A stretch of 64,000 nucleotides of DNA from JACJWR01 sp964474045 (GTDB lineage Bacteria; Actinomycetota; Actinomycetes; S36-B12; UBA10799): positions 196,680-260,679 of the forward strand of contig CAYYRC010000001.1 of NCBI GenBank assembly GCA_964474045.1. Direction: 5' to 3'. Made by a program: the position numbers and the translations under genes. Under the pieces are notes generated by a model. The model was not told where the DNA came from, did no database searches, and saw only the letters and a list, made by a program, of their open reading frames with translations. Every line of letters begins with the position of its first letter. The first letter of the stretch is position 1. Of this stretch, positions 35,151-43,785 are shown in pieces.

Positions 35151-37010
35151 ATGTTCGCCGGCTACCTGCGCCACTACGATCCCATTCCCGACCCTCCGGC
35201 GCTTGCTGACGAACTGCTGGCTGCAATCAACCCGTACGCCACGGCGGATCGCTCGGGGACGGTTGTAGGGCCGAACATGGTTCTCGTCCAAACACAGTTA
35301 AACACGACTGAGCGGGCACGGCTTGGGTCGATTCCAGCGAGGTGCCCTGGTACCGGCAATGCCGCCGTCGGATGGGTCCGGCTGAAGAACCGTTCGGAGC
35401 TGTTGAGGGTGCTCGATGTGAACGAACAGGACGAGGGCCCCTCCGACCTAGAACTCGTGCTCGCGGCCTATGCGCGGTGGGGGTCCGAAGCCGCGCGTCA
35501 GTTGCGGGGCGAGTTCGCCTTCGGAATCTGGGATGCTGAGCGCCGCGAGGTTTATCTGGCGCGCGATCCGCTCGGTACGCGGCCGCTCTTCGTCTCGAGG
35601 TCCGCCGAGGCCGCTGTCTTCGCCACGTCGTTGGCGGCATTTCGCGTCTTGCCTGGGATCCAGGACGCAGCCGACCCCGTTTGGATGGCGTGCTATATCG
35701 CCGATCTAGCTACCGGTCCGGACGGTCCCTTGGCGTTGCGGGACGCGGTCCGGGTGCAGGCCGGTCACTGGGCCTACCTCGGCGCAACGGGACTACGAAC
35801 ACAGCGCTACTTCGCCCTGCGCGACGATGCGCCGTGGGAGGACTCCAGGCGACCCCACTGGGTGGCGGACTACCGAAGCCAACTGGAGGCCGCCGGGGCG
35901 TTCGGGGCGGAGACCGACGGTCTGCTCGGGGTGGAGACCTCCGGCGGCCTGGACTCCTCAACGCTCGTCGCTCTGGCGGCTTTGACGCGCCCCGACGGCG
36001 GACGCGGAGTCCACGGCCTGGGCTACGCGGTGTTCGAACGTGAAACCGACTTGATTCTGGCCACAAGCGCCATGTGGGGAGTCGAGTGCAACCACATCTT
36101 CACCCGATGGGACAACGGTCCCGAAGGGGAGCTCGAACGACGAATGGACATCTTCGACACGGTCGTCGGCCATCCCTGCCAGCACGGGAGCGTGCTGGGC
36201 TTCACCGAGGTTCTCAGCGCGGCACAGACGAACGGCTTGAGGGTGCTGCTGTCGGGCTTCGGCGGTGATGAGGGCGTCACGTCGCAGGGTTTCGAGGTGT
36301 TGGACGAGCTGGCGCGGCGCGCTAGGTGGCGCGAGCTGCTGCTGAACTTCCCCAGCAGGCCGGTGGCGCGTCCGGCGAGAGTGGCCCAGTGGCTGCGCGG
36401 AAGCAGGGCCCAGCGAGCCAGCGCTCTGGATCGGTCCACCCAGGCGCGCATGCGTCGGGTCGAGGCGATCTTCGCCCCGGAGATCGCCAATGCTGTGCTT
36501 GAGTTGCAGCGACCGAACGCAACGAATCCGACGCCCAGCGCCAACTCGACAGTCCTTGTCTCCCTCAACTCACCCTGGCGCGACATCCGGCTGGAGCAGT
36601 CGGCCATATACGCGACGGCATTTGGCCTTGAGTATCGCTGGCCCCTACTCGATGCAGACCTGATCCAGCAGTACCTGAGCACGCCCGCGGTTTGGAAGAT
36701 GAGCCACGGGGTAGGGCGCTACCTGCATCGTTCGGCGATGACAGGAAGGCTGCCGACTTCGATCCTGCAGTACGCACCGAAACACATGGGAAACCGCGCC
36801 GAACTCGCGCCAGCGGCGCGAACCACGGCCGCATCGCCCTCCATCAGCACGGGCAACGTGAGCGTGACGTCGCTCCATCCAGAGGTCGTCGCGATTCTGT
36901 CCCCTTCCGCGCAGGATGACTGGTTTGGACTCGTGGAGAAGGATGTCGTCCGCGTCGGGCGCGTATCCCAGTGGGCGGCACACACAAGTCATCATGTGTA
37001 CTCTGAGTAG
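35151..37010 (+). CDS. Asparagine-synthetase-like amide ligase, catalytically intact (AS1)
   Basis: A 619-residue protein. The N-terminal Ntn-like domain begins MFAGYLRHYDP, without the Cys2 of glutamine-hydrolysing AsnB, but keeps ARDPLGTRPLF. The synthetase domain has the PP-loop ETSGGLDSSTL (about 261-271) and SGFGGDE (about 367-373). Missing glutaminase with intact adenylation motifs is what lasso-peptide cyclases (McjC) and beta-lactam synthetase show. It heads a plus-strand operon: AS1, short W-x-x-P-x-L peptide, SET-like protein, degenerate AS2, unknown protein. The likely job is activating a Glu/Asp side chain of the peptide. This is inferred. Confidence 0.85.
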   Translation: MFAGYLRHYDPIPDPPALADELLAAINPYATADRSGTVVGPNMVLVQTQLNTTERARLGSIPARCPGTGNAAVGWVRLKNRSELLRVLDVNEQDEGPSDLELVLAAYARWGSEAARQLRGEFAFGIWDAERREVYLARDPLGTRPLFVSRSAEAAVFATSLAAFRVLPGIQDAADPVWMACYIADLATGPDGPLALRDAVRVQAGHWAYLGATGLRTQRYFALRDDAPWEDSRRPHWVADYRSQLEAAGAFGAETDGLLGVETSGGLDSSTLVALAALTRPDGGRGVHGLGYAVFERETDLILATSAMWGVECNHIFTRWDNGPEGELERRMDIFDTVVGHPCQHGSVLGFTEVLSAAQTNGLRVLLSGFGGDEGVTSQGFEVLDELARRARWRELLLNFPSRPVARPARVAQWLRGSRAQRASALDRSTQARMRRVEAIFAPEIANAVLELQRPNATNPTPSANSTVLVSLNSPWRDIRLEQSAIYATAFGLEYRWPLLDADLIQQYLSTPAVWKMSHGVGRYLHRSAMTGRLPTSILQYAPKHMGNRAELAPAARTTAASPSISTGNVSVTSLHPEVVAILSPSAQDDWFGLVEKDVVRVGRVSQWAAHTSHHVYSE

Positions 37011-37075
37011 TGCCCTAGATTATTGTCTGCCGGGGAAAATGCTGACTCAGCGGACGGCAAGCGATTGGAGTTCAC

Positions 37076-37240
37076 GTGAGCACTTGGAATGCACCACAGT
37101 TGGTGCGCATCACACAGGCGGCGACGAGTGAGGGCAAGAGTAAGACCGCGGTCAATCTGTGTACCGTGCGGGAGATCCACGAGTACTTCCCCTGCACGAC
37201 AGTCGTTGAGGCGCAGCAAATCGGCGTCCACATTTCGTAG
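37076..37240 (+). CDS. Candidate RiPP precursor peptide A
   Basis: A 54-residue ORF. GTG at 37076 has GGAG at 37067-37070, 5 nt upstream. The N-terminal part carries W4-N-A-P7-Q-L9, then an acidic residue 15 after Trp (E19), and a C-terminal segment with A25-V-N-L-C-T-V-R-E33 and two cysteines (29, 40). W-x-x-P-x-L mirrors the Y-x-x-P-x-L leader element bound by lasso RRE proteins. An amide between residue 25 or 26 and E33 would give a 9- or 8-residue ring. It lies between AS1 and the SET-like gene, where a precursor is expected. No known core family is recognised. Confidence 0.65.
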   Translation: MSTWNAPQLVRITQAATSEGKSKTAVNLCTVREIHEYFPCTTVVEAQQIGVHIS

Positions 37241-37275
37241 CAGCCCCCATTGGAGGGCCAGGACTGATCGTCGGC

Positions 37276-38457
37276 ATGACTTCGATGCAGGTCGACTCAG
37301 ATAGCGCTCCGCTCCGTCGGGTCCTCTTGGACCTTGGCCAGGTGCTCGCCGAATCCGGTGGATGTGTCTCCTCGAGCCTGGTGGTCCGAGAGCGTGAGGG
37401 CGAGTTCTCCTGCGCCGTCGCACCAGGAGCATCCCATCCCATGCTCCTGGTGACCTACGACGCACCCCTGTCAGTACCGCTCGGAGAGTTGGTTTGGTCC
37501 GCCTCCACCACCAAACTCGGTGTCGAGTCAGGCCTTGAAACGTTGAGTGGCGTCCAGCGGCACCTGCTGGACCTGTGGTTGGAGCTCGTGACACAGACAG
37601 ACAAGCTCGCCTCGGTGCGACGCAACGTCCCAAGCGTCGCCCTGGCGCACGCTCCGACGCGCACCCATCTGGCAGCCGGCGGTTACCCTGACCTGGCCGA
37701 GGCGCCCGACCCCGATGATGCCGCGCAGATCCTCCTCGGCTGGCACAGCAGCGGCGGTCGGCAGCAGTGGCTCGCTGCTGGGTCATCCACACAGTCCGAG
37801 GTAGGCATCGCTCGTCGCCGTCCCGAGGCGCGTTGGCGGCTTATCCCGCTCAAGAGTTTCGTCAACCACCACCCCGACGGCGCCCCACAGGTACCCATCC
37901 CCGGCCAGTTCGCCGTCGTGACCTCGCCGATCTCCAACGAAGTGGAGACCTTCGAGAACTACGGGGACCTCGACGCACTCCACCTGCTGATGCGATTCGG
38001 ATACGTCGACAGCACCGCGCGCGTGGTCCACTCCGTTCCCGTTGAAGTGGCATCGCCGCACCTGGGAACCCTCGCCATCGGCCGCAACCCGCCACGAACA
38101 CCGCGCCAGGCTCTATCGATGAACGAACTGGCCGGCATCCGTCGCACCGAGGCGGGGGTCCGCCTGGGCTACCTCAGTGCACGTCCCGGGAATCGCGCCA
38201 CCGTTGTGGCCCTTCTCGCGATGCTCCTGCAAAGCGCCGGGGGTCTACGACCCGGCGAGGCGCCCAGGGCCGCCGAGCAGTTGGTTGACGACATCGCCGC
38301 CGCCAATCTGCGGTATTACCTGGAGCTAGAGGCACTCGTGGACCAAGCGGATCAGACCAGCCTGGCGGCCGGTGAATCCCCACCTCCGATCCACGATGCC
38401 GTGCGCCAAGTGTCGATGCGCCAGCGGCAGCGCCTCTCGGCCATGTGGGGCACCTGA
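37276..38457 (+). CDS. SET-domain-like protein (SETD3/Rubisco-LSMT-type architecture)
   Basis: A 393-residue protein. The region around residues 190-245 shows the end of a SET core: LIPLKSFVNHHPDG (the N-H pair that contacts SAM), then VTSPISNEVETFENYG and ALHLLMRFGYVD, the Y-G...LL..YGF pattern of SET enzymes with a Rubisco-LSMT C-terminal lobe. A helical C-terminal domain follows. SET lysine methyltransferases are mostly eukaryotic, and one inside a peptide-modifying operon is unusual. It could methylate a Lys of precursor A (K21, K23) or a protein. The start ATG at 37276 is weakly supported; 37285 is an alternative. Confidence 0.7.
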   Translation: MTSMQVDSDSAPLRRVLLDLGQVLAESGGCVSSSLVVREREGEFSCAVAPGASHPMLLVTYDAPLSVPLGELVWSASTTKLGVESGLETLSGVQRHLLDLWLELVTQTDKLASVRRNVPSVALAHAPTRTHLAAGGYPDLAEAPDPDDAAQILLGWHSSGGRQQWLAAGSSTQSEVGIARRRPEARWRLIPLKSFVNHHPDGAPQVPIPGQFAVVTSPISNEVETFENYGDLDALHLLMRFGYVDSTARVVHSVPVEVASPHLGTLAIGRNPPRTPRQALSMNELAGIRRTEAGVRLGYLSARPGNRATVVALLAMLLQSAGGLRPGEAPRAAEQLVDDIAAANLRYYLELEALVDQADQTSLAAGESPPPIHDAVRQVSMRQRQRLSAMWGT

Positions 38458-38458
38458 C

Positions 38459-40156
38459 GTGCTCCACTCGGTGGCCGTGGAACTGCCGATCAGAGGTGGG
38501 GCTCCCGATGCGGTGACCGGCCGTCCAGCGCGAGATTTCCGCGCGTTACTAGTCGACGATCCCCACGGGGCCGTCAGCGTCTGGCAGGCGCCGGGGCGTC
38601 GAGGCCTCAGCGACCCACAACTCGTTGAGTTGTATCGGAAGCACGGAAGGCGGACACCGCACCACGTGCCCGGCGCCTTTGCCTTCGTCCTGCACGACCC
38701 GGGCGCCGGAGTCGTGCTCGCGGCCCGGGACGCCGTCGGCACACGGCCGCTGTACTACCAGCGCATTCGAGGCGCCGTGCGAGTGGCCTTCTCTCTCGCG
38801 CCCTTCGCCGACCGCGAGATCCTTGCGGCCGAAGTGGATTCGCGCTGGCTCGCCGCCTACCTCGAAGGGCTGGCACCGGCCGAGGGCCACACCGCCTTCG
38901 ACGGTGTGCAGGAGTTGCTGCCCGGGCAGATGCTGTGGGGCGAGGACGGTCACCTACACACCACACGCTGGCACGGGTTCAGCGCCCCTCCATCTGCGGT
39001 CAGCGACCCGAATGCGGCGATCGAGGCGTACCACCAGGCTGTGCGCAATGCTGCCCGTACAGACGGACGCCCCGCCGCGGTTGAACTGGGCATCACACTG
39101 GCGGCGAACGTTCTGCTCGCGGCCGCCACCGGCGAAGGTGCATCACGCGACGACGGACTCTGGGGCGTGGGCTTCGCCAATTTCGATCGCTCCCGTGACG
39201 CGATTCTGGAAGCTGCCCGGCGTGATCGCTTGGCCGGTGCTGATGTGATCAGTGGCTGGCCGGGACGTGGCACCACGTGGCGACACTGGTACCGCTCCGG
39301 GGCGGGTGCAGTCGGGCAGCCGGTGTACCACACGGACCTCATGTTCCAGGCGCTGCTGGACTGTATGGACGGAATTGGACGCTCGCTGCTGCTGGCCGGG
39401 GGGAACGACTGTGCGTTCGGGTGGGAGTTTCGACCTCCCCTAGCCTCGCGGCGGGACGCCACGATGTTCCACCGGGCCGCCCGCGCGGTGCGTGGTGTGG
39501 GCAGTTCCTTGCGAGGGGTGCGCACACCCCGTAGGCAGGCTAGTCCGTCAGGGCGGTGGCAGCCTGGTCCGTTTATCAGTCCGGCGGTGGCAGCCGACCT
39601 TGGTCTGGCGCAGCTGGCGCGGGCGCACTGGCAAACCGCAGCTGAGCCGCCGGTCACGGGGTATGCGGCCTGGACCGAGCACGGGTTGGTGCAGGGTCAG
39701 CGTGAGCGCTTGTCAACCTGGTACCTGCTTGGACAGGCGATGGGCATCGATGTGGAGTTCCCGCTATTCGATCCGGCGGTGGTCGCTGCCCTGCTGGCGC
39801 TGCCCAGAGAGTTTAATGACCTCGAAGGCATGCCAGGGGCCGTCGCGCTTCAGCTGCTGCCATCGAGGGTCAATGATGTTGATTGGCGTGCGCGCCGCTG
39901 GCCGGGCCAAGAGCGCAGCAAGACCCCCGACGAGGTTGCCGCCAACGGTGCCGCCCGCCGCGCCTACCTTCGCGAGAATCTGCACCCACGACTGGAAGCC
40001 CTGCTGAACATGGACGTGCTGGGCCCTCGACTCGCAGCTCAGGAACCGGCCGGGGTCAACGAGGTCTACGAGGGGCAGCGCCGCCGCCAGTCATCGGTCG
40101 AGTTCGCTCACATCGAGGCCGCCAACTACTGGCTCGAGTCGTGGTCGATCCCATGA
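38459..40156 (+). CDS. Asparagine-synthetase-like protein with lost catalytic motifs (AS2)
   Basis: A 565-residue relative of AS1. The Ntn-like half is recognisable (FAFVLHDPGAGVVLAARD and VGTRPLYY). At the PP-loop position the sequence reads ELGITLAANVLL (about 208-219), so SGGxDS is gone. The S-G-x-G-G-D-E loop reads LAGGNDCAFG. Downstream helices typical of synthetase domains persist (VEFPLFDPAVVAALLALP). It is therefore probably a non-catalytic partner. The GTG start is 1 nt after the SET-like stop. The end overlaps the next gene by ATGA, so stoichiometric expression is likely. Confidence 0.8.
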   Translation: MLHSVAVELPIRGGAPDAVTGRPARDFRALLVDDPHGAVSVWQAPGRRGLSDPQLVELYRKHGRRTPHHVPGAFAFVLHDPGAGVVLAARDAVGTRPLYYQRIRGAVRVAFSLAPFADREILAAEVDSRWLAAYLEGLAPAEGHTAFDGVQELLPGQMLWGEDGHLHTTRWHGFSAPPSAVSDPNAAIEAYHQAVRNAARTDGRPAAVELGITLAANVLLAAATGEGASRDDGLWGVGFANFDRSRDAILEAARRDRLAGADVISGWPGRGTTWRHWYRSGAGAVGQPVYHTDLMFQALLDCMDGIGRSLLLAGGNDCAFGWEFRPPLASRRDATMFHRAARAVRGVGSSLRGVRTPRRQASPSGRWQPGPFISPAVAADLGLAQLARAHWQTAAEPPVTGYAAWTEHGLVQGQRERLSTWYLLGQAMGIDVEFPLFDPAVVAALLALPREFNDLEGMPGAVALQLLPSRVNDVDWRARRWPGQERSKTPDEVAANGAARRAYLRENLHPRLEALLNMDVLGPRLAAQEPAGVNEVYEGQRRRQSSVEFAHIEAANYWLESWSIP

Positions 40157-40674
40157 CTGAGGACCTGGCGCGCGCGGCCGTTGCCGCGGTCGAGGCCGAC
40201 TGGTCCGCCATCTTGCGCATCGCGATCGAGACGGGACAGGGGCTGGGCCTGGAGCTGCTCCAGTACTGCGCGGCGCTGGTGGAACCATCGGCTGGTTCGC
40301 GGGTCGTCGCCATCGTGCGGCCACCGGCTGAGGGCGAGTGTCTGGCCGCGGCCTGGCACGCGCGTCAGATGCGCACCATCGTGCTGTTCGAGGCGACTGA
40401 CGATCCAGTTGCCGCGATGGTTCGCGCCGCCGCCCGGGCTGGCTGCGGGCGGCTGCTGTTGGCAGACCTGCCGATGGTGGGTACTTCGAGGCTCACGCCA
40501 AGGGCGGAGGTTGACGGCATTGACGTTCTTCGGCCGTTCCTTCGGCCGCAGTTCGCATCTGTTCTCCAGGCATCCGATGATCCGTTGGCTGACCTGGCGC
40601 GGGCGCGGGCGCGTCTGGCGCGACAGGTCTTCGATCCCGAGGATGGCGGGGGCGGGCATGACGGATCCGGCTAG
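40153..40674 (+). CDS. Unknown protein translationally coupled to AS2
   Basis: A 173-residue soluble protein, ATG overlapping the AS2 stop. It is predicted mixed alpha/beta: LELLQYCAALV, RVVAIVRPPAEGECLAA, MRTIVLFEATDDPVAAM and GRLLLADLPM. A Gly/Asp-rich tail ends it. I recognise no family. It is not an obvious RRE/PqqD protein or a transglutaminase-like peptidase. As the last member of the AS operon it may supply a missing function such as leader recognition or processing. Confidence 0.7.
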   Translation: MTEDLARAAVAAVEADWSAILRIAIETGQGLGLELLQYCAALVEPSAGSRVVAIVRPPAEGECLAAAWHARQMRTIVLFEATDDPVAAMVRAAARAGCGRLLLADLPMVGTSRLTPRAEVDGIDVLRPFLRPQFASVLQASDDPLADLARARARLARQVFDPEDGGGGHDGSG

Positions 40675-40849
40675 GACCCACGCGCATGCGTCCAACGCCT
40701 AGAGCTTCGAGTTGCCCGACGGCAGGGTCGGTGGAGACCCCGGGCCCTGCGCCCGCGATCTACCTCCCCAACCTCCCCGCCTGTGGAAAGTCACGCCGAC
40801 GCCGACCCCGGATGAGGCTTGCTTGACCCATGCCGAGGAGGGGGACACC

Positions 40850-41392
40850 ATGGCCAGCATGGTCGCCAGCAACATCCTCACCCGCGCCGATCTGGACGCG
40901 CTGCCCGACGACAACCTGCGCCACGAACTCATCGACGGCCAATTCGTCATGACGCCGGCACCGGGGTTCGCCCACCAGACCATGGTTGGTGCCCTCGGCC
41001 ATCGACTATGGCAGGCGCTGTGCGGTTCCGACCTGAAGGTGCTGTCCGCGCCTTTCGATGTGGTGCTCGGCCCGCATGTGGTCGAGCCAGACCTGCTCGT
41101 GGCCCGCCGAGCCGACTTCACCTCACGCGACCTCCCGGTGGCCCCGCTGCTGGTGGTGGAGGTGCTCTCCCCAAGCACGGCCCGGATGGACACCGGTCGC
41201 AAGCGTGACCTTTACGCCGATGCGGGGGTGGCGCACTACTGGCTGCTCGACCCGGCTGCGTCCGCCATCACGATCCTCACCCTTGTCGACGGACACTACG
41301 TCGAGACCGGGCACACCAGCGGCGACGAGGCGATCACCGCCGAGCAGCCGGCTTCCCTGACGTTCAGCGCAGCCGAGCTGCTGGCGGACTGA
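40850..41392 (+). CDS. Uma2 family (DUF820) putative restriction-fold endonuclease, copy 2
   Basis: A 180-residue relative of the gene at 32393. It shares the opening N-x-L-T-R-x-x-L-D-A-L-P-D-D and the motifs VEPDLLVARR, LVVEVLSPSTARMDTGRKRDLY and VAHYWLLDP, so the PD-(D/E)xK residues are better preserved than in copy 1. The upstream GGGGGACACCATG is the same as in copy 1, indicating a duplicated unit. It is convergent with AS3. Confidence 0.87.
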   Translation: MASMVASNILTRADLDALPDDNLRHELIDGQFVMTPAPGFAHQTMVGALGHRLWQALCGSDLKVLSAPFDVVLGPHVVEPDLLVARRADFTSRDLPVAPLLVVEVLSPSTARMDTGRKRDLYADAGVAHYWLLDPAASAITILTLVDGHYVETGHTSGDEAITAEQPASLTFSAAELLAD

Positions 41393-41396
41393 GGGT

Positions 41397-41422
41397 GGTC
41401 CTCACAACCGGTTCGGAGGACC
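41397..41422. terminator. Weak bidirectional hairpin between convergent genes
   Basis: GGTCCTC at 41397-41403 pairs with GAGGACC at 41416-41422 over a 12-nt loop. It sits between the Uma2 stop and the AS3 stop, where a shared terminator would be useful. The stem is only 7 bp, so support is modest. Confidence 0.35.
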
Positions 41423-41427
41423 CGTCC

Positions 41428-43188
41428 TCATCGCCCCGCCGCGGCCTCGGGCCGGGCTGACACCCGCGTCGAGGGGTCGATTGCGCCGACGCCGCCCCGG
41501 TCGTAGGACCGATCGGCCGCCTGCAGGGCCTCGATCAGCCGCGGATCGTCGATGGGGGACTCACGCCGCGGCGGCGGTGCCTTGCGCTGGACCGGGCGCC
41601 GCTCCGGCGGCCAGAACAGCGCGGGCTCGAACTTGCCCACGTTCCACGCGACCGACGCCGGCACCCACGGGTCCACCGCCTTCCGGTAGGCCACCCGGCT
41701 CCACCCCTGGGAGCGGAACGCCCACCACGGCAGCCGGATCGCGGCCTCCACCACGCCCAGGTCCAGCAGCGGGTAGCGGTAGTCGATGCCGAACAGCCGC
41801 CCGGTCTGGTACCAGCCGGAGGTGCGGTGCTGGATGTGCCCGCCGGTGAGCAGGCCCAGGCGGTATTCGCGCGGGTCGGCGCACGTGGCGAAGAAGTGGT
41901 CGCGGTGTCGGCGAACCTCGACGCTGCGCGGGGAGATGGCGCGCAGCCTGGCGTCGATCTCGGCCTCGTGCACAGCCACCTCGCGGGCCTCGGCGCGGTC
42001 GCGCAACTCGGCCACCCACGGCGGCATCGTGTAGAACAGGGCCCCGGCGAAGCTGCGCGCCTTCCGCGGCAACCCCGCCTGGGGATGGCTCACCGCCGTG
42101 CGTGCCGCAACGTCTTGCCACAGCGCCGCGAAGCGGCCCTGGCGCACCAGCATCGGCGACACGGCACGCCCGTTGAAGCTGGACAGCTCGTCGCCGCCCC
42201 AGCCGGACAGCATCACCTGCACGCCGTCCGCCGCGGCCATCGGCAGCACCCAGCGCTCCCGGATGTGGGTGGACTGCGGGTAGCGGTTGATGTCCCGCAG
42301 GAAGTACCAGTCGCCGGATTCGTCGGGGTGGACCAGGCGGATCGGGAAGCCCTCCTGCGCCACCACGTCGTCGAGGATCGCCCGCTCCTCGCCCTCGAAC
42401 CGGGGCACGTGCGCCTCGCTGGGGGCCCAGGAGTATCCGGCCAGAAGACCTCCGCCGGACTCGGCGAGCACATGGTTGGCGTGGCATGCCACGGCGGTGC
42501 AGTCCAGGCCGCCGGAGACGTGGGCGCCGACGACGAGGTCGGTCGGCGTCAGCCGGCGCACCGCGGCGTCGATGCGCTCGCGCAGCAGCTCGGCGCAGTC
42601 GTCCAGGGTCAGCGACTCGTCGGGGCCGGGCAGTTGGTCCGGGAACCAGTACTTCTCCGTCCGCACCGAGCCGTCGCCGCCGATGCGCAGCGCGCGGCCC
42701 CACGGCACCGCCCGGATCGCCCGGAAACGGGTGATGTCCAGCAGTTCCTCGGCGTGGATCCCCTGGGCCTCGCTGATGAGCACGCCCTCGTAGTCGATGG
42801 CGTCGTCGACATCGGGCCGGTCGGCCAGGGCGGCGATCCACGACGACACCGCGATCGAGCCGGTGGCGGTGAGCGCCCAGTGGATCGGCTGCACCCCGAC
42901 GGGGTCGGCGGCCAAGATGTGCTCGCGGGTGGCCGGGTTCGACAGCACCACACCCCAGGGGCCTGAGACGTTTGCCAGATCGCCGATCCGCGCCCGGCGC
43001 GACCATAGCTCCGCCACCTCGGCCACGGCGGCGGGCAGCGACCCGGGTGCTGACCACAGCACGGCGGGGCGGTCGGGGGTGGCGGTGCCGGTTGTCGCAG
43101 TGCCCGGGTCCGCAGCCCCCGCCCCCGACGTACCCGCAGGCCTGATCACGTACACGTCGTCGGGCCCCGGCCTCATATCCACCGCCAC
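41428..43188 (-). CDS. Asparagine-synthetase-like amide ligase, catalytically intact (AS3)
   Basis: A 586-residue protein. The Ntn-like part lacks the nucleophilic Cys and has SGPWGVVLSNPAT and AADPVGVQPIHWA. The PP-loop is AHVSGGLDCTAVA (about 217-229), with Cys in place of the last Ser. SGWGGDEL (about 325) is intact, and a C-terminal Lys lies in GKFEPALFW. These fit an active macrolactam or amide-forming ligase. The partner by resemblance is the degenerate AS4 at 52272, 9 kb away on the same strand. GTG 43188 or ATG 43176 could start it. Precursors B, C and D are on the same strand. Confidence 0.83.
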   Translation of the reverse strand: MAVDMRPGPDDVYVIRPAGTSGAGAADPGTATTGTATPDRPAVLWSAPGSLPAAVAEVAELWSRRARIGDLANVSGPWGVVLSNPATREHILAADPVGVQPIHWALTATGSIAVSSWIAALADRPDVDDAIDYEGVLISEAQGIHAEELLDITRFRAIRAVPWGRALRIGGDGSVRTEKYWFPDQLPGPDESLTLDDCAELLRERIDAAVRRLTPTDLVVGAHVSGGLDCTAVACHANHVLAESGGGLLAGYSWAPSEAHVPRFEGEERAILDDVVAQEGFPIRLVHPDESGDWYFLRDINRYPQSTHIRERWVLPMAAADGVQVMLSGWGGDELSSFNGRAVSPMLVRQGRFAALWQDVAARTAVSHPQAGLPRKARSFAGALFYTMPPWVAELRDRAEAREVAVHEAEIDARLRAISPRSVEVRRHRDHFFATCADPREYRLGLLTGGHIQHRTSGWYQTGRLFGIDYRYPLLDLGVVEAAIRLPWWAFRSQGWSRVAYRKAVDPWVPASVAWNVGKFEPALFWPPERRPVQRKAPPPRRESPIDDPRLIEALQAADRSYDRGGVGAIDPSTRVSARPEAAAGR

Positions 43189-43386
43189 ATCATAGAAATG
43201 CCCGTCACTTCCACGGGGGGTGTGCCCAACCCCGACCGACTCAGTCAGGCCGGCCGCCGATGGCGGTCAGCCCGCGAACCGCGGTTGCCCGACGCGGAGG
43301 CAGCGGTGATCGCTTCACCGAACAACGAGCCAGGTCCGCGCGCCTGACACCGATTGTCCTGGGCTGCGCGGCGGGCGGCTCGCGGC

Positions 43387-43785
43387 CTACTCCGAGAACG
43401 TGACGACATTGCCGCGGACCCACTCCACCAACTCCTCACGAGCCATCTGTCCCGCCGCGACTGCCCGAATCGTCAGTACCGCGTCGGGCTCGGTTGCCAC
43501 CAACTCGTGCCCGTTCAGCAGCAGAAAGGTCGCTCCGACCACCAGACCGACTCGCTTGTTGCCGTCGATGAAGGGATGGTTGCGCACCAGACCGTCGATG
43601 TACAGCGCTGCGAGATCAGGCACGATCGGCCGGTCACCGTAGGCCCAGGCACTCGGTGCCCGCGCCAGGGCGGACTCCAGCAGACCCTCGTCGCGCAACC
43701 CCGCCAACCCACCGTGCGTCCGAATCTGACGCCGGTGGATCTCCTCGACCATGGGTCGGGTGATCCACAGAGGTGGGGCACTCAC
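43387..43785 (-). CDS. Fic/Doc-family toxin
   Basis: A 132-residue Doc-like protein. The Fic motif HPFIDGNKRVG (about residues 69-79) keeps the catalytic His and the GNKR phosphate loop. Doc proteins phosphorylate EF-Tu; other Fic proteins transfer AMP. The GTG start overlaps the upstream AbrB-type antitoxin gene by 4 nt, giving a canonical two-gene module. Confidence 0.9.
   Translation of the reverse strand: MSAPPLWITRPMVEEIHRRQIRTHGGLAGLRDEGLLESALARAPSAWAYGDRPIVPDLAALYIDGLVRNHPFIDGNKRVGLVVGATFLLLNGHELVATEPDAVLTIRAVAAGQMAREELVEWVRGNVVTFSE

Noticed and set aside
35151..37010. Ordinary glutamine-hydrolysing asparagine synthetase (asnB)
   Set aside because: None of the four AS-like proteins has the N-terminal Cys needed for glutamine hydrolysis, and two have lost the ATP motifs.
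33802..41392. Graspetide (microviridin-type) cluster
   Set aside because: The ATP-grasp protein looks like the sugar-transfer-associated group, and precursor A lacks the repeated Thr/Asp-Glu ester core of graspetides.
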